Shown here: positions 49,601 to 61,568 of the stretch, one piece after another
How the letters are laid out: the number at the start of each line of letters is the position of its first letter
How positions within the stretch are numbered: position 1 is the first letter of the stretch
Source of the DNA: Triglochin maritima
Taxonomy: Eukaryota; Streptophyta; Magnoliopsida; Alismatales; Juncaginaceae
Reading direction: 5' to 3'
Length of the DNA: 64,000 bases
NCBI GenBank assembly: GCA_963682175.1
Contig: OY821772.1
Span: forward strand, 49,126,925-49,190,924
Made by a program: the position numbers and the translations under genes
The notes under the pieces: model-generated
The model's input: only the letters and a program-made list of their open reading frames with translations
What the model was told of the DNA's origin: nothing
The model's database searches: none

Positions 49601-51111
49601 TTAAGTCCTCAAATTTTATTCTTAAGGACTTGTTTATACGGTAATCATCCCTATGTCATAGCTCTTGACTTATCGAGTTATGAACTCAAGGCCTACAATT
49701 TTATTCCTATGGACTTGCTAAATCTTGGAATCCGTCTTATGTTATATCTCTCGACCTATTGATTTATAACATCAACTCCTTCAATTTTCTTCTTAAGGAC
49801 TTGTTTATACGATAATCATCTTTATGTCACGTCTGTCGACTTTTAGAGTTAAGAAATCAAGTCCACCAATTTATTTCTTATGGACTTTTTATTCCACAAA
49901 TCCGTCCTATATTATATCTCTCGACCTATAGAGTTATAATATCAAGTCCTCCAATTTTGTCCTTAAGGACCTGTTTATACTATAATCATTTCTGTGTCAT
50001 ATCTCTCGACTTTTAGAGTTAGGTCTTCAAGTCCTCCAATTTTATTCTTTTGGACTTATTTATTCCAAAAATCTGTGTTATGTTATATCTCTCGACCTAT
50101 AGAGTTATAACAGGTCCTCCAATTTTGTTCTTAAGGACTAGTGATAAGACTTCAAGTCCTCCAATTTTATTCTTATGGACTTGTTTAATATTCGAATCCG
50201 TTCTATGTTATATCTCTCGATCTATAGAGTTATAACATCAAGTCCTCCAATTTTATTCTTAAGGACTTCTTTGTACGATAATCATCTCTATGTCATATCT
50301 CTCGACTTTTAGAGTTAAGACATCAAGTCCTCCAATTTTACTTTTATGGACTTTTTATTCCACAAATCCGTCCTATATTATATCTCTCGATCTATAGAGT
50401 TATAACATGAAGTCCTCCAATTTTGTTCTTAAGGACTTGTTTATACGATAATCATTTCTATGTCATATCTCTTGACTTTTAGAGTTTAGACTTCAAGTCC
50501 TCCAATTTTATTCCTATGGACTTATTTATTCCAAAAATCCGTGTTATGTTATATCTCTCGACCTATAGAGTTATAACAAGTCCTCCAATTTTGTTCTTAA
50601 GGATTTGTTTTTACGATAATCATCTCTAGGTCATATCTCTCGACTTTTAGAGTTAAGACTTCAAGTCCTCAAATTTTATTCTTATGGACTTGTTTATTCC
50701 AAAAATCCGTGTTATGTTATATCTCTCGACCTATAGAGTTATAACAGCAAGTCCTCCAATTTTCATCTTAAGGACTTGTTTTTACGATAATCTTCTCTAG
50801 GTCATATCTCTCAACATTTAGAGTTAAGACATCAAGTCCTCAAAATTTATTCTTATGGACTTTTATTCCACAAATCCGTCCTATGTTATATCTCTCGACC
50901 TATAGAGTTATAACGTTAAGTCCTCAAATTTTATTCTTAAGGACTTGTTTATACGATAATCATCTCTATAACATAACTCTCGACTTGTAGAGTTAAGACC
51001 ACAAGTCCTTCAAATTTATTCTTTAAGGTCTTGTTTATACTGTAATCATCCCTATGTCATAGCTTTTGACTTATCGAGTTATGAACTCAAGTCCTACAAT
51101 TTTATTCTTAT
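46695..51111 (+). repeat. Array 2 higher-order repeat, copy 4 (4,417 bp)
   Basis: Longer than 3,391 by exactly 1,026 bp, six dimers. The stretch 50,320-51,240 matches 39,290-40,230 and 42,680-43,620, so part of the block was copied in from elsewhere in the array. Confidence 0.8.
47844..50319 (+). repeat. Recently duplicated 2,476-bp block, first copy
   Basis: Repeats at 51,245-53,720, an offset of 3,401 bp throughout. Incidental frames at 49,568 and 52,969 and at 50,050 and 53,451 have the same predicted peptides in both. Only a few base differences were spotted, e.g. ACATGAAG/ACATCAAG near 48,187 and 51,600. Confidence 0.85.
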
Positions 51112-54100
51112 GGACTTGCTAAATCTTCGAATCCGTCGTATGGTATATCTCTCGACCTATAGAGTTATAATATCAAGTCTTCCAATTTTCTTCTTAAGTA
51201 CTTGTTTATACGATAATCATCTCTATGTCATATCTCTCGACTTTTAGAGTTAAGACCACAAGTCCTTCAAATTTATTCTTTAAGGTTTTGTTTATACTGT
51301 AATCATCCCTAGGTCATAGCTTTTGACTTATCGAGTTATGAACTCAAGGCCTACAATTTTATTCCTATGGACTTGCTAAATCTTGGAATCCGTCCTATGT
51401 TATATCTCTGGACCTATAGATTTAGAACATCAAGTCCTCCAATTTTCTTCTTAAGGACTTGTTTATACGATAATCATCTCTATGTCACGTCTGTCGACTT
51501 TTAGAGTTAAGACATCAAGTCCACCAATTTTATTCTTATGGACTTTTTATTCCACAAATCCGTCCTATTTTATATCTCTCGACCTATAGAGTTATAACAT
51601 CAAGTCCTCCAATTTTGTTCTTAAGGACTTGTTTATACGATAATCATTTCTATGTCATATCTCTTGACTTTTAGAGTTTAGACTTCAAGTCCTCCAATTT
51701 TATTCCTATGGACTTATTTATTCCAAAAATCCGTGTTATGTTATATCTCTCGACCTATAGAGTTATAACAAGTCCTCCAATTTTGTTCTTAAGGATTTGT
51801 TTTTACGATAATCATCTATAGGTCATATCTCTCAACTTTTAGAGTTAAGACCTCAAGTCCTCCAATTTTATTCTTCTGGACTTGTTTATTCAAAAAATCT
51901 GTGTTATGTTATATCTCTCGACCTATAGAGTTATAACAACAAGTCCTCCAATTTTCTTCTTAAGGACTTGTTTTTACGATAATCTTCTCTAGGTCATATC
52001 TCTCAACTTTTAGGGTTAAGACATCAAGTCCTCCAATTTTATTCTTATGGACTTTTTATTCCGCAAATCCGTCCTATGTTACATCTCTCGACCTATAGAG
52101 TTATAACATTAAGTCCTCAAATTTTATTCTTAAGGACTTGTTTATACGATAATCATCTCTATTACATAACTCTCCACTTGTAGAGTTTAGACCACAAGTC
52201 CTTCAAATTTATTCTTTAAGGTCTTGTTTATACGGTAATCATCCCTATGTCATAGCTCTTGACTTATCGGGTTATGAACTCAAGGCCTACAATTTTATTC
52301 CTATGGACTTGCTAAATCTTGGAATCCGTCCTATGTTATATCTCTCGATCTATTGATTTATAACATCAACTCCTCCAATTTTCTTCTTAAGGACTTGTTT
52401 ATACGATAATCATCTCTATGTCACGTCTGTCGACTTTTAGAGTTAAGAAATCAAGTCCACCAATTTATTTCTTATGGACTTTTTATTCCACAAATCCGTC
52501 CTATATTATATCTCTCGACCTATAGAGTTATAATATCAAGTCCTCCAATTTTGTCCTTAAGGACCTGTTTATACTATAATCATTTCTGTGTCATATCTCT
52601 CGACTTTTAGAGTTAGGTCTTCAAGTCCTCCAATTTTATTCTTTTGGACTTATTTATTCCAAAAATCTGTGTTATGTGATATCTCTCGACCTATAGAGTT
52701 ATAACAGGTCCTCCAATTTTGTTCTTAAGGACTAGTGTTAAGACTTCAAGTCCTCCAATTTTATTCTTATGGACTTGTTTAATATTCGAATCCGTTCTAT
52801 GTTATATCTCTCGATCTATAGAGTTATAACATCAAGTCCTCCAATTTTCTTGTTAAGGACTTGTTTTTACGATAATCATCTCTAGGTCATATCTCTCAAC
52901 TTTTAGGGTTAAGACATCAAGTCCTCCAATTTTATTCTTATGGACTTTTTATTCCACAAATCCGTCCTATGTTATATCTCTCGACCTATAGAGTTATAAC
53001 ATTAAGTCCTCAAATTTTATTCTTAAGGACTTGTTTATACGGTAATCATCCCTATGTCATAGCTCTTGACTTATCGAGTTATGAACTCAAGGCCTACAAT
53101 TTTATTCCTATGGACTTGCTAAATCTTGGAATCCGTCTTATGTTATATCTCTCGACCTATTGATTTATAACATCAACTCCTTCATTTTTCTTCTTAAGGA
53201 CTTGTTTATACGATAATCATCTTTATGTCACGTCTGTCGACTTTTAGAGTTAAGAAATCAAGTCCACCAATTTATTTCTTATGGACTTTTTATTCCACAA
53301 ATCCGTCCTATATTATATCTCTCGACCTATAGAGTTATAATATCAAGTCCTCCAATTTTGTCCTTAAGGACCTGTTTATACTATAATCATTTCTGTGTCA
53401 TATCTCTCGACTTTTAGAGTTAGGTCTTCAAGTCCTCCAATTTTATTCTTTTGGACTTATTTATTCCAAAAATCTGTGTTATGTTATATCTCTCGACCTA
53501 TAGAGTTATAACAGGTCCTCCAATTTTGTTCTTAAGGACTAGTGATAAGACTTCAAGTCCTCCAATTTTATTCTTATGGACTTGTTTAATATTCGAATCC
53601 GTTCTATGTTATATCTCTCGATCTATAGAGTTATAACATCAAGTCCTCCAATTTTATTCTTAAGGACTTCTTTGTACGATAATCATCTCTATGTCATATC
53701 TCTCGACTTTTAGAGTTAAGTCTTCAAGTCCTCTAACTTTATTCTTATGGATTTATTCCACAAATCCGTCGTATGATATATCTCTCGACCTATAGAGTTA
53801 TAATATCAAGTCCTCCAATTTTCTTCTTAAGGACTTGTTTATACGATAATCATCTCTATGTCATATCTCTCGACTTTTAGAGTTAAGACATCAAGTCCTC
53901 CAATTTTATTCTTATGGACTTTTTATTCCACAAATCCGTCCTATATTATATCTCTCGACCTATAGAGTTATAACATCAAGTCCTCCAATTTTGTTCTTAA
54001 GGACTTGTTTATACGATAATCATTTCTATGTCATATCTCTTGACTTTTAGAGTTTAGACTTCAAGTCCTCCAATTTTTTTCCTATGGACTTATTTATTCC

Positions 54101-54680
54101 AAAAATCCGTGTTATGTTATATCTCTCGACCTATAGAGTTATAAAAAGTCCTTCAATTTTGTTCTTAAGGATTTGTTTCTACGATAATCATCTCTAGGTC
54201 ATATATCTCGACTTTTAGAGTTAAGACTTCAAGTCCTCCAATTTTATTCTTATGGACTTGTTTATTCAAAAAATCCGTGTTATGTTATATCTCTCGACCT
54301 ATAGAGTTATAACAACAAGTCCTCCAATTTTCTTCTTAAGGACTTGTTTTTACGATAATCTTCTCTAGGTCATATCTCTCAACTTTTAGAGTTAAGACAT
54401 CAAGTCCTCCAATTTTATTCTTATGGACTTTTTATTCCACAAATCCGTCCTATGTTATATCTCTCGACCTATAGAGTTATAACATCAAGTCCTCAAATTT
54501 TATTCTTAAGGACTTGTTTATACGATAATCATCTCTATTACATAACTCTCAACTTGTAGAGTTTAGACCACAAGTCCTTCAAATTTATTCTTTAAGGTCT
54601 TGTTTATACGGTAATCATCCCTATATCATAGCTTTTGACTTATCGAGTTATGAACTCAAGTCCTACAATTTTATTCTTTT
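51112..54680 (+). repeat. Array 2 higher-order repeat, copy 5 (3,569 bp)
   Basis: Exceeds 3,391 by 178 bp, about one dimer. It contains the second copy of the 2,476-bp block repeated from 47,844. Confidence 0.75.
51245..53720 (+). repeat. Recently duplicated 2,476-bp block, second copy
   Basis: Left boundary at TAGAGTTAAGACC and right boundary at TAGAGTTAAG, a word present in most half-repeats, so both joints fall inside the same part of the repeat as expected for unequal exchange. Confidence 0.85.
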
Positions 54681-55836
54681 GGACTTGCTAAATCTTCGAA
54701 TCCGTCGTATGATATATCTCTCGACCTATAGAGTTATAATATCAAGTCTTCCAATTTTCTTCTTAAGGACTTGTTTATACGATAATCATCTCTATGTCAT
54801 ATCTCTCGACTTTTAGAGTTAAGGCATAAAGTCCTCCAATTTTATTCTTATGGACTTTTTATTCCACAAATCCGTCCTATATTATATCTCTCGACCTATA
54901 GAGTTATAACATGAAGTCCTTCAATTTTGTTCTTAAGGACTTGTTTATACGATAATCATTTCTATGTCATATCTCTTGACTTTTAGAGTTTAGACTTCAA
55001 GTCCTCCAATTTTATTCCTATGGACTTATTTATTCTAAAAATCCGTGTTATGTTATATCTCTCGACCTATAGAGTTATAACAAGTCCTCCAATTTTGATC
55101 TTAAGGATTTGTTTTTACGATAATCATCTCTAGGTCATATCTCTCGACTTTTAGAGTTAAGACTTCAAGTCCTCCAATTTTATTCTTATGGACTTGTTTA
55201 TTCAAAAAATCTGTGTTATGTTATATCTCTCGACCTATAGAGTTATAACAACAAGTCCTCCAATTTTCTTCTTAAGGATTTGTTTTTACGATAATCATCT
55301 CTAGGTCATAACTCTCGACTTTTAGAGTTAAGAATTCAAGTCCTCCAATTTTATTCTTATGAACTCAAGTCCTCTAAATTTATTCTTAAAGACTTGTTTG
55401 TTACTATAATTTCTCTCGATGTCATATCTCTCGACCTTTCGAGTTTTGCCTTAAAGTCCTCCAAATTTATTCTAAGGGCTTGTTTGTACTATAATAATAT
55501 CTATGTTATATCTATCGATCTTTAGAGTTAATGATGACATCAAGTCCTGCAATTTTGTTCTTAAGGACTTGTTTATACGGTAATCATATTTATGTCATAT
55601 CTGTCGAGTTTAAGAATTAAGACGTCAAGTCCCCCAATTTTTTTCTTATAGACTTGTTTATTCCTCGATTCCGCTTTACGTCATATCTCTCGACTTTTAA
55701 AGTTAAGACCCCAAGTCCTCCAAATTTACTCTTAAGGACATGTTTATACTATAATCATTTGTATGTCATATCTCGACTTATGGATTTATGTTCTCAAGTC
55801 CTTCAAAGTTATTCTTAATGACTTGTTTATTACTAT

Positions 55837-56857
55837 GCATGGAGAAATGAGGAAGAATGATTTATTATCTAATGTTCATGATCCATCCCTTTGAATTGTG
55901 GTTTAATGCAGATTCGTGAATATAGTCCTGATCCGCTTTGATTAATTGCCTGACTGTATCGATACATTTACTTATTTTCCACAAACAAATCAAAATTGTT
56001 AGATCATTTTCTAGATGCATTTGTGTCCGAGTATATCCTAATTTAGCATTTCAAACTTATTTCGAAAAGGTGTTTTGTACAACAAAGGTGTCTAATTACA
56101 TCTAAATTACACAAACAGGAGTCTAAATGGATTTTATTTGTTTATGAAACAAGTGTGAAGCAAATCTCTCACACAATTGTGTTCTTAACCTGTGTCAAAC
56201 TTGATTTGTAAATGCATTTTATAATGTCTCAGTAAACAGGCGTAATCTTGATGGGTGAACCATTAATCAAACAAGTCTATCAGGTTCAGGTTTCCATAAT
56301 TCAGTTTGTAAACAAGTTGAATGTGACCAGAACCTATGCAATTATCCTGTTATAAACAAATCATTACCAAAACAACCAGACCTGTTTAACAAGTCAACAG
56401 AGAAACAAGTTCTGAACTTTTCGATCTTCTGGAATTTTTGAGAAGGTATGCTCGCAAAAGTCAGAATTGTTTTTCACAAATCCAACACCAACGTGTGTTG
56501 CAGCAAAAGGAGGGATATGTTTATTTCTGGTCAATAATTCAAATGATTAAGTAGGCCATTTTGTCCTTTTATTTTTGGTTTTTGTTTGTTGGTTTGAAGA
56601 ACCCAAAGATCTGATCTCGAACAAGTCAAACAACTGGGAGGGGTATCTGTTACCATTCAATTATTGACCTAGTACTAGCCTCATTAGTGCATGTTTATTC
56701 TCTCAAACGTATTATTTATTCAATTGAAGTTTAGACTTTTGTGCTTATTAACGAAGATAAGATTCTGTTATCTAGCATGATTAGCTTAACCTCAAATGCT
56801 GGTTTTGGTAATGGAATTCAACTTTAAGAAACATCAGGCTTTTGCAAGTTCTAAAGA
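55837..56857. other. Spacer between array 2 and the SMC4 fragment
   Basis: Counterpart of 21,665-22,689, with only scattered substitutions. No exon recognised. Confidence 0.5.
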
Positions 56858-57746
56858 ATGTCTAGTTCTACGTGGTAGATCTCTACTTTAGTTGTTGGGC
56901 CCAATGGAAGTGGCAGCAACGTGATTGATGCCATGCCTTTTGTGTTTGGGAGAAGAGCTAAACAGGTGAGCTCCCTCCTGATTTTGGATTTGGTGCGTGC
57001 ACTTTGGTTTAATGTACATATGCTGCAAAGTGATTGAGTTAATATGCTAGTTGATCAATTATGTATTCTGGTTCTTGTGTTGTGGGATTCGAACATGAAG
57101 GTGCCTCTAAACAAAGTTTCCGAGCTCATACACGATTCAAGCGATCATCAGAATTTCCAGAAAGCAGTAATCCCTGTTCATTTTCAGGAGATCATTGATA
57201 TGGTATTCCATTTCTTTTAAGCAATCCTCGGTTCCTTTCAGGATTGCCCTGGAATTTCGAGAAAAAATTGGGAAAAGATAAAAAAATTGTTTTTAATTGA
57301 TATCCAATGTATGCACTTGATTCATCATGATTCTTTTCTCTTTAAAAATCATCCAGGATGATGTAACGTACGAATTAATCAAAGGCTGCGAGTTTGTAAT
57401 TACAAGAGTTGCTTTACACAACAACTCATAAAAATACTACATCAATGATAGGAGCAGTAGTTTTATAGAAGTCGCTATGAAGCTCAAGGGGACAAGAGTA
57501 GACTTAAACAATAACTGCTTTCTGATTTTGTAGGTTGGGTGTAAGAGCTTTTTTGTTTAAATCAAATTTTAGTCATACTGCTGTTTTTTGCTGATTCTAA
57601 GATTGCTTAACACAAGGTGAGGTGGAACAAATATTATTGATGAAGCCAAAAGCACAAGGTCCTCGTGATGAAGGGTTCCTTGAATACCTGGAGGGTATCA
57701 TCTGTGCCAACCAATACGTGGATAAAACAGAGGAAGCAAACAAAAA
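56858..57746 (+). pseudogene. SMC4: SMC4 (condensin ATPase) four-exon fragment, copy B
   Basis: The blocks are at 56,858-56,965, 57,101-57,202, 57,357-57,529 and about 57,613-57,746, the first two the same lengths as in copy A. The shared defects are both present: the Walker A lysine codon is missing (GPNGSG-SNVID) and the same serine codon has become TAA (57,429). Copy B has an additional stop in the first block (TGGTAG at about 56,875 where A reads TGGCAG). Second-block wording differs slightly (EIIDM for EISDM). The shared defects show that SMC4 was already dead when the module duplicated, and the extra stop fits neutral decay since. It cannot make an ATP-binding head. Confidence 0.9.
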
Positions 57747-58434
57747 GTGAGTTTATTTTCCATTTTGAAGATCGATTTGTTTTTCGATGTCCAAGAGTCA
57801 CCATTCATGAATATTAACAACATTACAATGGTATTCGATATTATTAAAACCCTGAAATAAATTACATTGACTTTTCATGAAAATTAGAGTTGTGTATCCT
57901 CATCTTAATTGTTTCTGTATAAATTAGCAATGTTAGGAGTACTAATCAAGGCAATATGGTATAGGGTGCAAAGTAGAGGGCATTCAAATTTGTTGACAAG
58001 ATCAACTTAAATCATTCTGTGTAGGTTTCAAAGTCGATGTAGTATTTTGGCCACTTTATTTTTACCCTGCAGCTTATTTTCTTATCAGTACACCTTATTT
58101 GTACAAATGAGCTTAGTATTTTTTGTTTGTCATTTGTCATTTTTTATATTTTATTAATCTATTATATATTGTTGTAGTTATTTGCTTGTAATTTTTTTAT
58201 TTACTTTTGAGCAATTACATGAACACACTAATACAATTATGTTTTTCAGAGTGTTAACATCTATCATTGTAATATATTAGTTTCATAAATTTTAGGAATT
58301 GATGTTTATTTAGCTTTTAAATATTTGCGTAAATATATATGTGTATGCTTAAATTTATCATTAAATTTAAATGTTTACTTGCAATAAATCCCATGCATCT
58401 AAGAGATTATAAAATTAGAAAAATGATTTGTGCA
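57747..58434. other. Downstream SMC4 intron-like sequence, unit B
   Basis: Counterpart of 23,580-24,260; nothing further recognised. Confidence 0.5.
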
Positions 58435-60021
58435 TGCTGCGTCCCGGACGTTGGCTGGCGTGGTCAGTCCATTGAGCAACTCAGTCAGCAAAGATAAATA
58501 AAATAAGATATTATTTATTTATTTTGGGTCACATAACAGGCACACACAACTTTACGACCTTTGGTTTCCACCATACATATCTCAACGAAACCTTTCATTC
58601 TCCTCCAAAATGTTTCATTATCTATCGTTTTCTCCCGGTGGTAGGCGATGAGATCGGTAAGAGGGATGCCGAGGGAGACGAACGGTGGAGTGGGTCTTGA
58701 GGGAGGTGGAGACGTCGACGACGTTGGTTAGGACGTCGCGGTGAAGTTAGTCGGCGAAGAGGTAGTCGGCGTTGGAGCCTGTCCTGAGAGGAGGATTGTG
58801 GTTAATTGTAGCTGATTTGAGTTTTTTGTGGTGTTTTTTTGGGAAAGTTTTGTTTTTTGTGGTTGATTTGAAGTTTTTATTTTTTCATATGATGGATCGG
58901 TTGTGGTGATGAATTTTTGTAGGTTGTTTTTGTGTTGAAAGTTTGGTTCTTTTTTATTTCGGTTTGTGGTGTTCTTGTCTAAAGTTGGTTTGTCTTTGAT
59001 ATTAGTTTTTTTTGGATTTTTGATTATTTTTTCACGGAGTTGGGTTCTATTTCATGTTCTTGTTTACTAATTTCAATTTGGGCTGTTTAAAAAGACAAAC
59101 AGTATGATAGAAAGAACAAATGGATGTGATAACGATCAAACAATCGAGGTCGTAAAATGATGTCAGAGGGATTATCAACAATGCCCAATACGTAAGAGCG
59201 TAAATGTTTAGTTTGATGATCTTTATTGGAAGGAAAAAGGCAACCGCACTTCTGATTCAAATGAAAACATGTGACCTTTTTAGGACATCTTATTCCTTAT
59301 TTAGTGATTCTTGTGGATATTTTAATAGTTTACTGGTTTGTATTTTGAATAGTATTTATTGTTTGGATAATGTGATTAAGAATGTATGTGTACTCGAAGT
59401 GTTCCCATTTTTTCTATAAATAAAATTTATGATATTGTAAAAGTAGATTTCTACTCGGTAGTCCAAACAAAAGTACCAATAATCTATCACTTTCTTTTTA
59501 TTTTGAACTAGTAAATGATAAAAAAGATGAATTCATACTTAAAAAAGACAAAACACTACTTAAAAAAGACAACCTCGACCTAAAAAGAACAACCTACCAA
59601 TATAAGAATGACCGATCTAATTGTTAAAAAACAAAATCATACATAAAAAGTACAAATCAGTATTTAAAAACGATAAAAAAACATACTTAAAAAGGACAAG
59701 CCACTATTTAAAAAGTACACTCTTATGTTAAAAAGGACAGACGTGATGTTAAAATAGACAGGCTTATATGTTTAAAAGTACAAAACTTGAATTTTTCATT
59801 TTACTTTTGTATCTGAAGGTTTCATGGAGAAACCAAAAGTTGGGAAAAATAAAAGTTGCACGGGAAAATCAAACGTTGCAGTGAGAAAATAATAATGCAT
59901 TGGGAAACTAAAGGTTGCATGTTATACAAACATGTTACTAAATGAATTTCTCTGCTGACTGGATTGCTGACTGAACTGACGACGTCAGGCGCGTCAACAG
60001 ACGCGGGCGTCCGTGTATCAC
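58435..60021. mobile_element. Non-autonomous TIR element, MULE-like, copy B
   Basis: Same element as 24,261-25,730, at the same position in the module, so it was present before the duplication. It differs by an insertion of about 80 bp inside the motif cluster (about 59,742-59,825) and by changes in the right arm, where GACGACGTCAGGCGCGTCAA replaces the A sequence. No transposase is encoded. Confidence 0.45.
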
Positions 60022-60999
60022 GGCCCGTAAAATTACATTACACATTCCAAACACCTTCGTGGAAGTATTGGTTCTCTAGTTAAGTATACATTTTCTAATG
60101 CATTTGAAGGAATGTAGAACGTGTTATGTCTATCTCGTTTCACTTCTATGTTTCATTGCTTTTGTCAACCTACTTGCAACCTTGATCTTTGTCTTATAAT
60201 TTCTACTTGATTAAGCGCACATTGCTCATGGAGAATTCCTACAGACTTGCATCATCTCTCTTCTCTCCTTGTTTAGATAATGGAGACATTTTGTATTTTT
60301 CTTCTTGGTTAATAATCTTTTCCATTCACTCTCAAAAAAAAAATATACAAGCTTTTTTCTGTTCTTATGGTCGATGCATTAGGAAACTTAATAAAAACAT
60401 TTAGGTGCTAGTTAAAAAGTATTTATGTATTTCACATCAAACTCAATTTCCCGAACACGTATTATAATCCAAAGCACACGTTTAAATGTGAATATTTGCA
60501 TTTCAAATTTTAATTTAAAAAAAACTTCAAAAGGCAAAAGCATGATAAAGAATGGTCGACTAAACCCTGGACTTGTTCAATAAATCATGAAGAAACCTCC
60601 AAGTAAATGTTCTTCAAATATTTTGTTAGTCTTTAATTTTCAGGTGAACTTTTTACTTAAAAATATCCAAACTAATTGTTGCGTTTTGGTTTAATCAATC
60701 ACTTCATTTAATTTTCACTGTGTAAAAGAAAATTCCTATAGGAAATGCTAAGTGCACGGTGTACTCAAGGCTGGATTGTCATATTTGACATTTTTTAAAG
60801 CCACAATACTTGTTTTGAAATCGTATCTCTAGACATGTTTGCGTGATGGTAATCACAATCGTACGCATAAATAGCAATTTGCATTCCCAATTTGCATAAT
60901 ATTTCATACTTATTGATTTCTACCTACTTTGTTATTTGGGTTACTAATTGCCTATATAAGTTCAGATTTATACCATGAAAATATCTGATTTAGTGATAC
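60022..60999. other. Non-coding spacer, unit B
   Basis: AT-rich; matches 25,731-26,779 minus small deletions. Open frames here (e.g. 60,189-60,404) have no recognisable domain and are not kept in unit A. Confidence 0.5.
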
Positions 61000-61007
61000 A
61001 GATTAAT

Positions 61008-61560
61008 TACGGTTGTCAATTTTACACTAAACACGATTACACAACACGAAAATGACACGAATTTGACGGATATGGATCGAGAATTTGAACATGATTAATA
61101 AATGAGTTGGATATGACAACATGATTATTAAATGGGTTGGATATGGATTGTTGTAAACAAGATTAACACGATTAAGACATGATAAGTAATCAGGTGTACA
61201 TGATTACGAATACTACACAATTAAGACACGATTAATACCGACAAGTCTAGAAGTAATATATAAGTTATAAATTGTATTGAACGAGTGACATGCAATTATG
61301 CAATCCAGTATTCATGTAATAAACAGAACTAATTGTGTATGAATTACTGTATAATGGTGTAAACAGTAGTTGTGTTAAACTGTACACGAAGTAACTTGTT
61401 TAATAATCGTGTATAAATGGGTTGGATATGACAACACGATTATAAACGAGTTGGATACGGTAGAAGTATAGCAACACAATTATTAAATGGGTCGGATACG
61501 GCACAACTAGTAGGGTTTATACATACGACTTGACACGACACGACACAATTGACAGCCCTA
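61008..61560. mobile_element. hAT-type MITE, copy B (553 bp)
   Basis: Same length, ends and flanking 8-bp duplications (AGATTAAT at 61,000-61,007, AGATTGAT at 61,561-61,568) as copy A. The shared mismatch in the target duplication shows one insertion copied with the module, not two insertions. The right terminus has drifted to GACAGCCCTA. Confidence 0.8.
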
Positions 61561-61568
61561 AGATTGAT

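Larger units (their letters stand above)
34105..55836 (+). repeat. Satellite array 2, about 171-bp dimeric repeat (about 127 dimers)
   Basis: Same dimer as array 1 with different prevailing variants: TTCCACAAATCCGTCC and TTCCAAAAATCCGTG replace TTCCTCGAATCCGTC, and ATATCTCTCGACTTTTAGAG replaces the GACTTGTAGAG type. Blocks with TTTAAGGTCTTGTTTATACTG, GACTTATCGAGTTATGAACTC and GACTTGCTAAATC recur at long intervals and serve as higher-order markers. The last 470 bp (about 55,366-55,836) match the last 470 bp of array 1 almost exactly. Confidence 0.95.

Noticed and set aside
49568..53636. Two pairs of identical predicted proteins of 61-64 residues in array 2
   Set aside because: They are the same satellite sequence repeated by the 3,401-bp duplication, not a gene family.
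11281..55836. CENP-B box within the satellite
   Set aside because: The CGAATCCG word superficially resembles part of the box, but the required TTCG...CGGG spacing is not present in the consensus dimer.
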